Below, piece by piece: positions 8,005 to 16,971 of a stretch of 64,000 nucleotides of DNA. Source of the stretch: Pseudoxanthomonas yeongjuensis (lineage in GTDB: Bacteria; Pseudomonadota; Gammaproteobacteria; Xanthomonadales; Xanthomonadaceae). The stretch lies in assembly GCF_010093345.1 (NCBI RefSeq), contig NZ_PDWT01000004.1:124001-188000 (forward strand). The letters are read 5' to 3'. A program made the translations under genes and the position numbers. Position 1 is the first letter of the stretch, and every line of letters begins with the position of its first letter. Under the pieces are notes generated by a model, which was not told the origin of the DNA, searched no databases, and was given only the letters and a program-made list of their open reading frames with translations.

Positions 8005-9509
8005 CACTTGACGCCGTGCATCAGCTTCTGGATCAACGGCGCCAGCAGGAACAGCAGCACGCCACCGCCCAGCAACGCCCAGAAACCAAAGGTATAACCG
8101 CTCAGCGCGGACGCCGTGGTCATGCCGCTTTCGCCGCTGACTTCGCTGGCGAAGATTCCGGACAGGTTGTTGCCGATTGCCGTGGACAAGAACCAGCCGC
8201 CCATGCCGAAACCGACCAGGCGCACAGGCGCCAGCTTGGTCACCATCGACAGGCCGATAGGCGACAAGCAGAGTTCACCGACCGACTGGATAACGTAGAC
8301 CATGAACAGTGTCCAGAACGGGATCTTCAGTGTCTGCGGATCGACCAGGCTCGACAGCGCGAACATCAGGAGCAGGAAGGCGAGGCCGTTGAAGATGAGG
8401 CCGAGGCCGAACTTGCGCGGGATCGACGGGTTGTTGCGGCCCATCTTCACCCAAAGCCAGGCGAGCACCGGCGCCAGCGTGATGATCGCCAGCGAATTGA
8501 CCGACTGGAACCAGCCAACCGGGAAAATCCAGCCGCCAAAATCACGATTGACGATGTTCTGGGCGAGGAAGTTGAACGAACTGCCCGCCTGCTCGAAGAA
8601 GCACCAGAACAAAACGTTGAACACGAAGATGATCAGCATGGCAATGGCCATGTCGCGTCTCACCGCACCATCCTTGAAACCTTCCTTCAGGATCAGGATG
8701 CAAAGCCCGACGAACAATACGGTCAGGACCCACTGCAGCGCACCCGCGCCGATCGACAGCAGGAAATAGATCACTGGAATGGCGATGAGCGCGCAGATCG
8801 CAGTGGTCAGGACACGACCCTTGCCCTCTGCGCCTTCCGGCGGCCGCCCGATGCCTTGCAGCTGCCTGCGCCCGAACCAGAACCAGACGAGGCTGATCAG
8901 CATGCCGATTCCCGAGACAAGGAACACGACCTTGTACGCCGGCATCTCCGACGTCCCACCCATCACGCGTTCGGCGAGGATACCCGTCAGCCATGGCGCA
9001 ATCATCGCGCCAAGATTGATGCCCATATAGAAAAGGGTGAAACCCGAGTCGCGGCGTTCGTCGCTAGTGGAGTAAAGCTTGCCGACCATCGTCGATATGT
9101 TCGGTTTGAACAAGCCATTGCCAGCGATGACCGTGGCCAAGCCGAGTTTGAAGAGATGCTCGTTCGGCAGCATGATCAGAAACAGGCCGGCAGCCATGAT
9201 CACTGCTCCGAGCAGGATCGAGCGTTGGTAGCCGATTACGCGGTCGGCGACGTAGCCACCGAAAAGTGCTGCCGCATAGACCAGCGCCAGGTACGCACCG
9301 TACAGCCGGCTGGCCGGCGCCTCGCCAGTACTGTCGCCACTGTAAAACTGGGCGACGATGTACAGGGCCAATGCCCAGCGCATCCCGTAAAACGCGAAGC
9401 GTTCCCAGAATTCGGTCATGAACAACATCCACAGCGGGGCCGGATGGCCCAACACCTGCTTGAATTCCGGGATCTTCCCCGGCGCTTGCGTATCGACGGC
9501 ACCGCTCAT
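8004..9509 (-). CDS. POT family proton-coupled peptide transporter
   Basis: A 501-residue major-facilitator protein with 12-14 membrane segments, importing di- and tripeptides with protons. The POT hallmark EFWERFAFYGMRW (ExxERFxYYG type) lies in the first helix. The second family signature appears around GNGLFKPNISTMVGKLY and FTLFYMGINLGAMIAPWL. Length is normal for DtpA/DtpT-like transporters. It is co-transcribed with the thioredoxin-like lipoprotein. It fits the amino-acid-degrading neighbourhood (hpd, hmgA, kynA). Confidence 0.93.
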   Translation of the reverse strand: MSGAVDTQAPGKIPEFKQVLGHPAPLWMLFMTEFWERFAFYGMRWALALYIVAQFYSGDSTGEAPASRLYGAYLALVYAAALFGGYVADRVIGYQRSILLGAVIMAAGLFLIMLPNEHLFKLGLATVIAGNGLFKPNISTMVGKLYSTSDERRDSGFTLFYMGINLGAMIAPWLTGILAERVMGGTSEMPAYKVVFLVSGIGMLISLVWFWFGRRQLQGIGRPPEGAEGKGRVLTTAICALIAIPVIYFLLSIGAGALQWVLTVLFVGLCILILKEGFKDGAVRRDMAIAMLIIFVFNVLFWCFFEQAGSSFNFLAQNIVNRDFGGWIFPVGWFQSVNSLAIITLAPVLAWLWVKMGRNNPSIPRKFGLGLIFNGLAFLLLMFALSSLVDPQTLKIPFWTLFMVYVIQSVGELCLSPIGLSMVTKLAPVRLVGFGMGGWFLSTAIGNNLSGIFASEVSGESGMTTASALSGYTFGFWALLGGGVLLFLLAPLIQKLMHGVK

Positions 9510-9692
9510 GCGGTTTCCCCTTGTCTTGTTCAGGAATGACGAGCCGCGCTGAGGGCACGGGACGGGGGAGAATCACCGAGACGCGTGCTTCGCGTCAAAT
9601 ACCGGGCATGCGCAGGTACAAGCTGCAGGTCAATCCTGAATCGGCCATGGCCGCTGATTTCCAAGGGAAATTCACGCCCTCCGCCCCTGACT

Positions 9693-10571
9693 TCAGCCAG
9701 ACGGAGGCGTTCCGGGCTCGCCGTCGATCATCGTGCGCACCTCGAACAGCTCCGGGAAGAAGGTCAGCTCCAGCGCCTTCTTGAGGAAACCCACGCCGCT
9801 GGAACCGCCGGTGCCGCGCTTGAAGCCGATGATCCGCATCACCGTGCGCATGTGCCGGAAACGCCACAGCTGGAACTGGCTTTCCACGTCCACCAGGTCC
9901 TCGCACAGGGCGTACTCGCGCCAATAGCGGTCGGTGTTCTCGTAGATGTTCTCGAATACCGGCAGCAAGTCCGGGTCCGAGACATGCGGCAGGCTCCAGG
10001 CACGCTGCAGGTGCCGTTGCGGCACCGCGTGGCCGAAGCGCGCCAGGTATTGCAGGAACTCGTCGTACAGACCCGGCGCCTCCAGCACCCGCTGCAATCC
10101 GGCCTGGGCCTCGGGATCGTGTCCGAACACCTTGAGCATCGCCGCGTTCTTGTTGCCCAGCAGGAACTCGATCGTGCGGTACTGCAACGACTGGAAGCCC
10201 GACGACGGTCCCAGCACATCGCGGAAACCCATGTATTCGGAGGGAGTCAGGGTCTCCAGCACCGACCATTGCGCTGTCAGCTGCTGCAATACCTGCTTGC
10301 AGCGCGCCAGGCCCTTCTGGCATTGCCACACCTGGTCGCGCCGCAAATGCGCGAGCGCCGCCGACAGCTCATGGATCAGCAGCTTCATCCACAGTTCCGA
10401 GGTCTGGTGCTGGATGATGAAAAGCATTTCGTCGTGGTGCGGCGGATTCGACAGCGGCTGCTGTGCCGACAGCAGGCGGTCCAGGCGCAGGTAGCCGCTA
10501 TAGGTCATGCGCCCGGCCAGATCGGTGTGGATGCCGTCTTCCAACGGGCGCTGGTTGTCCTGGATGCTCAT
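9693..10571 (-). CDS. kynA: Tryptophan 2,3-dioxygenase
   Basis: A 292-residue haem enzyme converting L-tryptophan to N-formylkynurenine, the first step of the kynurenine pathway. Family blocks are clear: [16 protein letters not shown] near the N-terminus, [16 protein letters not shown] (distal His region) and [20 protein letters not shown] (proximal haem ligand His and substrate loop), followed by [13 protein letters not shown]. Length matches bacterial enzymes. No other kynurenine-pathway gene is adjacent. The 183-base space towards the POT gene shows no feature. Confidence 0.96.
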   Translation of the reverse strand: MSIQDNQRPLEDGIHTDLAGRMTYSGYLRLDRLLSAQQPLSNPPHHDEMLFIIQHQTSELWMKLLIHELSAALAHLRRDQVWQCQKGLARCKQVLQQLTAQWSVLETLTPSEYMGFRDVLGPSSGFQSLQYRTIEFLLGNKNAAMLKVFGHDPEAQAGLQRVLEAPGLYDEFLQYLARFGHAVPQRHLQRAWSLPHVSDPDLLPVFENIYENTDRYWREYALCEDLVDVESQFQLWRFRHMRTVMRIIGFKRGTGGSSGVGFLKKALELTFFPELFEVRTMIDGEPGTPPSG

Positions 10572-10710
10572 GCGATACCTGAAAGACGCGGGTGTCGCAT
10601 GGTACCGGGTCGCGTCACCGGGGTGTCATGCGTGGCCAGCAGGATTGCTGGCACAATCGACCGGCGCAGGCGGGGATGGTGCCGCGTCCACATAATCACG
10701 GAGGAAGTTC

Positions 10711-13700
10711 ATGAAGAACGGGCTCATGCGCCATCTGGCGCTGGCGGCAATGTTGTCGGGATGCGCGGTTACGGCGCAGGCGCAGGTGGTGATCAGCCAG
10801 GTCTACGGCGGAGGCGGCAATACCAACGCCCCGGTCCGTAGCGATTACATCGAATTGCACAACAATTCGGCCGCCACGGTCAGCGTGGAGGGCTGGTCGG
10901 TGCAATACGCCAGCGCCACCGGCAGCAGCTGGCAGCGCACCGATCTCGCCGGCAGCATTCCCGCCGGCGGTTATTACCTGGTCAAGCAGGCCGACGGCGC
11001 CAATACCGCCGCGCCCGCATTGCCCGCGCCCGACGCCACCGGCACGATCCCCATGGCGGGCGGCGCCGGCAAGGTCGCGCTGGTCGACAATACGACCCCC
11101 CTCAGCGGCACCTGCCCGACCGGCAACATCGATTTCGTCGGCTTCGGCACCACCGTCAATTGTTCGGAAGGCTCCGCGCCCACGCCGGCGCCCAGCAACA
11201 CGCTGGCGGTGCTGCGCGCGGACAGCGGCTGCACCGACAGCAACAACAACGGCGCGGATTTCGCCACCGGCGCACCGGCGCCGCGCAACAGCGCATCGCC
11301 CGCCAGTGTCTGCGGCGGCGGCGGCCAACCGATCCTCTCGGTAGCCGATGCCAGCGCCGATGAGGCCAGCGGCAGGCTGACCTTCGTACTGCGCCTGAGC
11401 CAGCCGGCCGGCACAGGCGGAGCCAGCGTCGCCTACGCCACCGCCGATGGAACCGCGATCGCGGGTCCGGACTATGTCGCGGCCAGCGGCACGATCGCGT
11501 TCGCGGAAGGCGAGGACACCGCCAGCGTGGCCGTGGACCTGGTCGACGACGCCATCACCGAAAGCGACGAATCCCTGTTCCTCGACCTGAGCGACGTCAG
11601 CGGCGCATTGCCGGGCGATACGCAGGCAGTAGGCACCATCGTCAACGACGACGTCAGCCTGACCCCGATCCACGACATCCAGGGCAACGGCGCCACTTCG
11701 CCGTACGCCAACCAGCTGGTCTACACCACCGGCATCGTCACCGGACGCAAGAACAACGGCTTCTTCCTGCAGGCGCCAGACGCAGAGGCGGATGCCGATC
11801 CGGCGACCTCGGAAGGCGTCTTCGTCTTCACCAGCATCGCCCCGCCGGCCGCGGCCGCGGTGGGCAACCAGGTGCGGGTGGGCGGTACCGCGGTCGAGTA
11901 CGTACCCAGTGCCGACCCCAACCAGCTGCCGCTGACCGAGATAAACGGCACCTCGGTCGCCCTGCTCTCCACCGGCAATCCGTTGCCGGCGCCGGTGGCG
12001 CTGAGCACGACGTTCCCGGATCCGAATGGTCCGCTGGACCAGCTGGAACGACTGGAAGGCATGCGCGTCAGCGCCGCCAGCCTGACCGTGGTCGCGCCCA
12101 CCCAGGGCAACACCAGCGAACCCAACGCCACCGGCACCAGCAACGGCATCCTCAATGCGGTGATCACCGGCATTGCCCGCCCGTTCCGCGAACCGGGCAT
12201 CCAGGCGCCCGATCCCGCACCCGCCGGCAGCAGCATCCCACCGATCCCGCGTTGGGACTTCAACCCGGAACTGCTGACCATCGACAGCGACACCCTGGGC
12301 GGGGCCGCGTTCGTGCTCGACCTGGCCGCCGGCGCCGTGATCGAAGGCCTCACCGGACCGCTGGATTACGGTTTCCGCCGCTACACGATCCTGCGCGATC
12401 CCGCTGTCGCCATCACCACTACGCCAGGCCCCGCACCGCGTGCGGCGCGCGCCGCCAATGCCGATGAATTCACCATCGCCGGCTACAACCTGGAGCGCTT
12501 CTTCGACACGGTCAACGACCCGACGACCGGCGAGCCGGTGCTGACCGCCAGCGCCTTCGCCAACCGCCTCGCGAAGGCCTCGCTGGCGGTGCGCGATTAC
12601 CTTCGCGCGCCGGACATCCTGGCCGCCGTTGAAGTGGAAAACCTGTCCGCACTGCAAGCCCTCGCCAACAAGATCAATGGCGATGCGGTCGCCGCCGGCC
12701 AGGCCGACCCGCAGTACGTCGCCTACCTGGAGGAAGGCAACGACGTGGGCGGCATCGATGTCGGTTTCCTGGTCAAGACCGCGGAAGTCGCCACCGGCAT
12801 CGCCCGCGTGCAGGTGATCGGCGTGACCCAGCAAGGCAAGGACGTCACCTGGACCGAGCCCAGCGGCACGGTCAGCCTGCTCAACGACCGGCCGCCACTG
12901 GTGCTGGACGCGGTCGTGCACTACGCCGACGGACGCACGCCCTACCCGGTCACCGTGATCGCGGTGCACCAGCGTTCGCTCAACGACGTCGACAGCGTCG
13001 AGCCCTCCGGCCCGACCACCCTGGGCGAACGCGTGCGCCTGAAGCGCCAGCACCAGGCCGAATACCTGGCCACGCTGATCCAGCAGATGCAGATCGCCGA
13101 CCCGGCGCGGCGCATCGTCTCCCTGGGCGACTTCAACGCGTTCGCGTTCAACGACGGCCTGGCCGACACCATGAACGTGGTCACCGGCACCCCGACGCCC
13201 GACGAACAGACCGCGGTCGCCGGCGATGGCATCGACCTGGTCGATCCGGACCTGGTCAACCTGGGCGTGCTGGAACCGGCGGACGAGCGCTATTCGTTCG
13301 TGTTCGGCGGCAATGCGCAGACCCTGGACCACGTCCTGGCCAACGAGGAAATGATCCTGGCCAGCACCGCGTTCGGCCTGGACCACGCGCGCATCAATGC
13401 CGACTTCCCGGAGATCGCGCGCAACGACATCACCTCGCCCTCGCGCCTGTCCGACCATGCCCCGGTCGTGGCCTATTTCGAGGCACGCCCCCGCGCCGAC
13501 CTGGCGGTGACCGCCATTGCCGATACCGCCACGGTCAATGCCGGCGAAACCCTGCGTTACACCGCCAGCGTGACCAACCTGGGGCCGGATCAGGCCATGG
13601 CGACCGGCGCCGGTTTCGCCATCGATGCCGAACTGCCGGGCTTCGCCGTGATCGCACCGGGGGGTTGGAATTGCGATGCGCCGCAGATCGCCAGCGGTGC

Positions 13701-14286
13701 GACTTCGATCGCCTGCGTCAACGACGGCCTGGCCAATGGCGCCACCGCGAGCTTCACGCTCAGCGCCCCCACGGGCGCGACGCAGGCCGGCCATGCGATC
13801 AAGTTGGCGGTGGCCGCCACGACCGCGTCGTTCGATCCGGTCAGCGGCAACGACGAAGCCATGGCCACGGCGGATGTGGGTGCGGTGCCGGCTGCCGACC
13901 TGGAGTTGCAGCTGGAGGGCCCGGCCACGGTGTCCGCCAGCGTCGTCTGGATTTCCTATACCGCCAGCGTACGCAACCTCGGTCCACTGGCTGCACGGCA
14001 ACCGGTGCTCGTGCTGGGTGGCGACACGATGACCGCGGCCGCCAGCATCACCGCGCCGGCCGGCTGGCGGTGCGACAAGCAGGGCAAGGGGCGCGTGAAG
14101 ACCTTCCGCTGCAGCACCGGCGGCAGTCTGGCTGCGGGAGCGGACATCGACTTCGGCATCAGGGTCCATGCGCGTCCCACGCCAGCCGACCGCAATGTGC
14201 AGGTAAACGGCACGACTGATTCGGCGACAGCGGATGCGGATGTCTCCAACAACAGCGCGAGCATCGGTACCGCGATCTTGTTCTAG
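10711..14286 (+). CDS. Secreted ExeM/NucH-type endonuclease with lamin-tail, Calx-beta and DUF11-like domains
   Basis: A 1191-residue multidomain exported nuclease. It has a signal peptide ending AQAQ near residue 25. A lamin-tail-like domain follows (VVISQVYGGGGNTNAPVRSD; residues about 26-200), then a Calx-beta repeat (residues about 208-310; FAEGEDTASVAVDLVDD). Next is an OB-like region (residues about 315-580) and an endonuclease/exonuclease/phosphatase domain (residues about 585-930). The last carries AGYNLERFFD, an ILAAVEVEN metal-ligand Glu, SLGDFNAF and SDHAPVVAYF. Two CARDB/DUF11-like beta domains end the chain (from ADLAVTAIADTATV and ADLELQLEG). A RBS (GGAGG) and a downstream terminator frame it. 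It probably degrades extracellular DNA. Confidence 0.92.
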   Translation: MKNGLMRHLALAAMLSGCAVTAQAQVVISQVYGGGGNTNAPVRSDYIELHNNSAATVSVEGWSVQYASATGSSWQRTDLAGSIPAGGYYLVKQADGANTAAPALPAPDATGTIPMAGGAGKVALVDNTTPLSGTCPTGNIDFVGFGTTVNCSEGSAPTPAPSNTLAVLRADSGCTDSNNNGADFATGAPAPRNSASPASVCGGGGQPILSVADASADEASGRLTFVLRLSQPAGTGGASVAYATADGTAIAGPDYVAASGTIAFAEGEDTASVAVDLVDDAITESDESLFLDLSDVSGALPGDTQAVGTIVNDDVSLTPIHDIQGNGATSPYANQLVYTTGIVTGRKNNGFFLQAPDAEADADPATSEGVFVFTSIAPPAAAAVGNQVRVGGTAVEYVPSADPNQLPLTEINGTSVALLSTGNPLPAPVALSTTFPDPNGPLDQLERLEGMRVSAASLTVVAPTQGNTSEPNATGTSNGILNAVITGIARPFREPGIQAPDPAPAGSSIPPIPRWDFNPELLTIDSDTLGGAAFVLDLAAGAVIEGLTGPLDYGFRRYTILRDPAVAITTTPGPAPRAARAANADEFTIAGYNLERFFDTVNDPTTGEPVLTASAFANRLAKASLAVRDYLRAPDILAAVEVENLSALQALANKINGDAVAAGQADPQYVAYLEEGNDVGGIDVGFLVKTAEVATGIARVQVIGVTQQGKDVTWTEPSGTVSLLNDRPPLVLDAVVHYADGRTPYPVTVIAVHQRSLNDVDSVEPSGPTTLGERVRLKRQHQAEYLATLIQQMQIADPARRIVSLGDFNAFAFNDGLADTMNVVTGTPTPDEQTAVAGDGIDLVDPDLVNLGVLEPADERYSFVFGGNAQTLDHVLANEEMILASTAFGLDHARINADFPEIARNDITSPSRLSDHAPVVAYFEARPRADLAVTAIADTATVNAGETLRYTASVTNLGPDQAMATGAGFAIDAELPGFAVIAPGGWNCDAPQIASGATSIACVNDGLANGATASFTLSAPTGATQAGHAIKLAVAATTASFDPVSGNDEAMATADVGAVPAADLELQLEGPATVSASVVWISYTASVRNLGPLAARQPVLVLGGDTMTAAASITAPAGWRCDKQGKGRVKTFRCSTGGSLAAGADIDFGIRVHARPTPADRNVQVNGTTDSATADADVSNNSASIGTAILF

Positions 14287-14311
14287 CTCGCGCTTCGCCA
14301 GGAAGGAAACG

Positions 14312-14342
14312 AAAGGACGCGGCCGAAGCCGCGTCCTTTTTT
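14312..14342 (+). terminator. Rho-independent terminator of the nuclease gene
   Basis: The stem GGACGCGGC / GCCGCGTCC with loop CGAA is followed at once by TTTTTT. It starts 26 bases after the nuclease stop codon and has the canonical intrinsic-terminator form. Confidence 0.9.
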
Positions 14343-14435
14343 CGTCCCGACCCCACGAACCATTGCCCGGCGTATTGCTGCGCTGCAAGGCGGCTTTGTC
14401 GCCCCGGTTCCTTAACATGGCTCGACTTATCATTG

Positions 14436-14449
14436 GTTTCACATGTAAC
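14436..14449 (+). promoter_or_regulatory. Candidate MarR-type operator upstream of the E1alpha gene
   Basis: GTTTCACATGTAAC differs in one base from the hpd operator read on its minus strand, and the TTGG flank is also shared. It ends 16 bases before the E1alpha start codon, in a position suited to repression. The likely binder is the MarR protein encoded at 6772, an inference from sequence identity alone. Confidence 0.6.
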
Positions 14450-14465
14450 AGGAACCCGACACGCG

Positions 14466-15542
14466 ATGACCCTCGCCGCGAAATTCGAGATCGAATACCT
14501 GCAATACCTCGGCTCGGACGGGAAACCCGTCCGCGACGACCTGCCGGAGGCCGCGCGCGATACCGGGCGACTGCTGGAACTGTTCAAGCAGATGCTGTTC
14601 GTGCGCACCTTCGACACCAAGTCGGTGGCCCTGCAGCGCACCGGCAAGCTGGGCACCTACGCCTCCTGCCTCGGCCATGAGGCCACCCATGTCGGCATCG
14701 GCGCCTCGATGCGTCCGGAGGACACCTTCGCCCCCAGTTACCGCGAATACGGCGCGCAGTTCATGCGCGGCGTGCGCCCGCGCGAAGTGCTGCTGTACTG
14801 GGGCGGCGACGAACGCGGCAACGATTTCGCCAACGCCCGCCACGACTTTTCCTGGTGCGTGCCGATTTCCACCCAGTGCCTGCACGCGGCCGGCGCGGCG
14901 CTGGCGTTCAAGCTGCGCGGCGAAGCGCGGATCGCGGTCAGCACCTGCGGCGACGGCGGATCGTCGAAGACCGATTTCTACGCCGCGCTCAATTCCGGCG
15001 GCGCTTACTCCTTGCCGCTGGTGCTGTGCGTGATCAACAACGGCTGGGCGATCTCGGTACCGCGCTCGGCCCAGACCGGGGCCCAGACTTTGGCCCAGAA
15101 AGGCATCGCCGGCGGTAATTTCTGCCTGCAGGTGGATGGCAACGATCTGATCGCGGTACTCGAGGCCATGCGCATCGCCACCGAACGCGCGCGCAGCGGC
15201 CTGGGCACCAGCGTGCTGGAGTTCGTCACCTACCGCCTCGGCGACCACACCACCGCCGACGACGCGCGCCGCTACCGCGACGATGCCGAAGTCAAGGCGG
15301 CCTGGGAACGCGACCCGATCCCGCGGCTGCGGACCTGGCTGACTGCGCAGGGCCTGTGGAGCGAAGCGGAAGAAGCCACGTGGAAAGAGCAATGCGGGCG
15401 TCTGGTCGACATCGAGGTCAATGCCTATCTGGAAACGCCGGTGCAGCCGGTCGAGGCCATGTTCGATTACCTGTACGCCGATCCGCCGCCGGAATTGCTG
15501 GCGCAGCGCGCCGCAGCGATCGCCGCGGAGGGCCGCGCATGA
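14466..15542 (+). CDS. 2-oxoacid dehydrogenase E1 component, alpha subunit (branched-chain or pyruvate type)
   Basis: A 358-residue thiamine-diphosphate enzyme subunit that decarboxylates a 2-oxoacid. The ThDP-binding motif runs from TCGDGGSSKTDFYAAL to VLCVINNGWAISVP (GDG...NN spacing). The LGHEATHVGIGASM and RLGDHTTADDARRY segments are typical of the branched-chain 2-oxoacid dehydrogenase branch of the family. The ATG at 14466 was chosen over upstream in-frame codons because those would overlap the operator. The beta-subunit gene overlaps by four bases (ATGA). It is the first gene of an E1alpha-E1beta-SH3-E2 operon; no E3 gene is present here. Substrate is probably branched-chain 2-oxoacids, but pyruvate cannot be excluded. 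Confidence 0.88.
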   Translation: MTLAAKFEIEYLQYLGSDGKPVRDDLPEAARDTGRLLELFKQMLFVRTFDTKSVALQRTGKLGTYASCLGHEATHVGIGASMRPEDTFAPSYREYGAQFMRGVRPREVLLYWGGDERGNDFANARHDFSWCVPISTQCLHAAGAALAFKLRGEARIAVSTCGDGGSSKTDFYAALNSGGAYSLPLVLCVINNGWAISVPRSAQTGAQTLAQKGIAGGNFCLQVDGNDLIAVLEAMRIATERARSGLGTSVLEFVTYRLGDHTTADDARRYRDDAEVKAAWERDPIPRLRTWLTAQGLWSEAEEATWKEQCGRLVDIEVNAYLETPVQPVEAMFDYLYADPPPELLAQRAAAIAAEGRA

Positions 15543-16609
15543 ACGTGGAAGTCGCGAAGACTGTAGGAGGGGCTTCAGCCCCGACCGCTTCGGTGGGGGT
15601 CGGGGCTGAAGCCCCTCCTGCAAAAGCCGACCTGCCGATCACCCTGATCGAAGCCATCACCCAGGCCCTGGCCTGGGAAATCGCCCACGACGACTCGGTG
15701 GTGGTGCTGGGCGAGGATGTGGGCGTGAACGGCGGCGTGTTCCGCGCCACCGCCGGACTGCAGCAACGCTTCGGTTCCGAACGCATCCTCGACACGCCGC
15801 TGGACGAAACCACCATCGCCGGCCTGACCGTGGGCATGGCCGCGATGGGCATGAAACCGGTGGCCGAGGCCCAGTTCGACGGCTTCGTCTACCCGATGGT
15901 CGATCACCTGATCTGCCACGCCGCACGCATGCGCTACCGCACCCGCGGCCGCCTGCATTGCCCGATGGTGCTGCGCGTGCCGTGGGGCGGCGGCATCCGC
16001 GCGCCGGAACACCATTCCGAAGCCAACGAATCCATCTTCACCAACGTGCCCGGCCTGCGCGTAGTCATGCCGTCCTCGCCGCAGCGCGCCTACGGCCTGC
16101 TGCTCGCGGCGATCCGCGACCCGGATCCGGTCATCTACATGGAGCCCAAGCGCATCTACCGCCAGTACAAGGAACTGGTGGTCGACGATGGCGAAGCGCT
16201 GCCGCTGGACGTGTGCTTCGTACTGCGCGACGGCAGCGACGTGACCCTGGTGACCTGGGGCGCGCAAGTGAAAGAGACGCTGGAAGCGGCCGAGGCCCTG
16301 GCCAAGGAAGGCATCAGCGCCGAGGTCATCGACGTAGCCACGCTGAAGCCGCTGGACTTCGACACCATCGCCGAATCGGTGAGCAAGACCGGCCGCTGCG
16401 TGATCGTGCACGAAGCGCCGCGCACCGCGGGCTTCGGCGCGGAAATCGCCGCGCGACTGGCCGAGCAGTCGATGTACGACCTGCTGGCGCCGGTGGAGCG
16501 CGTCACCGGTTACGACACCCATATCCCGCTGTTCCGGCTGGAGATGAAATACCTGCCGAGCGTGGAGAAGATCGTCGCCGCAGCGAAGCGCGTGCTGGCC
16601 GCAGGCTGA
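15539..16609 (+). CDS. 2-oxoacid dehydrogenase E1 component, beta subunit, with repeat-derived N-terminal insertion
   Basis: A 356-residue beta subunit that completes the E1 heterotetramer. The conserved part begins at LPITLIEAITQALAWE (about residue 31), with VLGEDVGVNGGVFRATAGL, ERILDTPLDETTIAGLTVGM and the C-terminal VTGYDTHIPLFRLE block. Residues 9-27 (GGASAPTASVGVGAEAPP and neighbours) are encoded entirely by dispersed repeat R4 and are not part of the normal fold. The start overlaps the alpha stop (ATGA) and the stop overlaps the next gene (TGATG), so the operon is translationally coupled. Confidence 0.92.
   Translation: MNVEVAKTVGGASAPTASVGVGAEAPPAKADLPITLIEAITQALAWEIAHDDSVVVLGEDVGVNGGVFRATAGLQQRFGSERILDTPLDETTIAGLTVGMAAMGMKPVAEAQFDGFVYPMVDHLICHAARMRYRTRGRLHCPMVLRVPWGGGIRAPEHHSEANESIFTNVPGLRVVMPSSPQRAYGLLLAAIRDPDPVIYMEPKRIYRQYKELVVDDGEALPLDVCFVLRDGSDVTLVTWGAQVKETLEAAEALAKEGISAEVIDVATLKPLDFDTIAESVSKTGRCVIVHEAPRTAGFGAEIAARLAEQSMYDLLAPVERVTGYDTHIPLFRLEMKYLPSVEKIVAAAKRVLAAG
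15563..15621. repeat. Dispersed palindromic repeat R4, inside the E1beta coding sequence
   Basis: GTAGGAGGGGCTTCAGCCCC faces an inverted GGGGCTGAAGCCCCTCCTGC. The 59-base element is read in frame through codons 9-27 of the E1beta gene without introducing a stop. Its GTAG falls out of phase as a stop here (..TGTAGG read as codons GTA GGA). Confidence 0.85.
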
Positions 16610-16959
16610 TGCGCCGTGCCCGGGTCATCGCCGCGCATCGCGCACCGGGTCGCCTACCGATCCGCGTGGCGGCCGGCGATCCGGTGACCCTGGGCGAGCG
16701 CGACAGCGATTGGCCGCAGTTCGTGTGGACTACATTGGCTCAGGGATTGGGCGGCTGGATCCCGGCGGTGCTGTTCGATCGCGACAGCGGCCAGGCCACT
16801 GCGCTGAGCGACTACGACACGCGCGAACTCGCGACGGAGATCGGCGAGGTGTTGATCCTCCATTCCGAACAAGCGGATTGGTGGTGGGCGGAAAACGCGA
16901 ACGGCGACAGCGGCTGGATTCCGGCGCGCGCCATCGAATTCATCGACGAAAATACCTAG
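16609..16959 (+). CDS. Small tandem SH3-like domain protein in the E1/E2 operon
   Basis: A 116-residue protein without signal or membrane segment. Two bacterial SH3-like repeats are visible. The first is residues about 15-60, with GDPVTLGERDSDWPQFVW and GLGGWIPAVLF; the second is residues about 66-113, with YDTRELATEIGE, WWWAENANG and DSGWIPARAIEFI. The start overlaps the E1beta stop by one base (TGATG), and E2 begins 12 bases downstream, so it is expressed with the complex. Its role is unknown. A scaffold or adaptor role for the dehydrogenase complex is only a guess from position. Confidence 0.8.
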   Translation: MRRARVIAAHRAPGRLPIRVAAGDPVTLGERDSDWPQFVWTTLAQGLGGWIPAVLFDRDSGQATALSDYDTRELATEIGEVLILHSEQADWWWAENANGDSGWIPARAIEFIDENT

Positions 16960-16971
16960 GAAGAGCAACAC

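Noticed and set aside
10696-14442. A 1248-codon open frame antisense to the secreted nuclease
   Set aside because: It is a high-GC shadow with Arg/Gly/Ala-rich, motif-free product; the plus-strand frame has signal peptide, domains, RBS and terminator.
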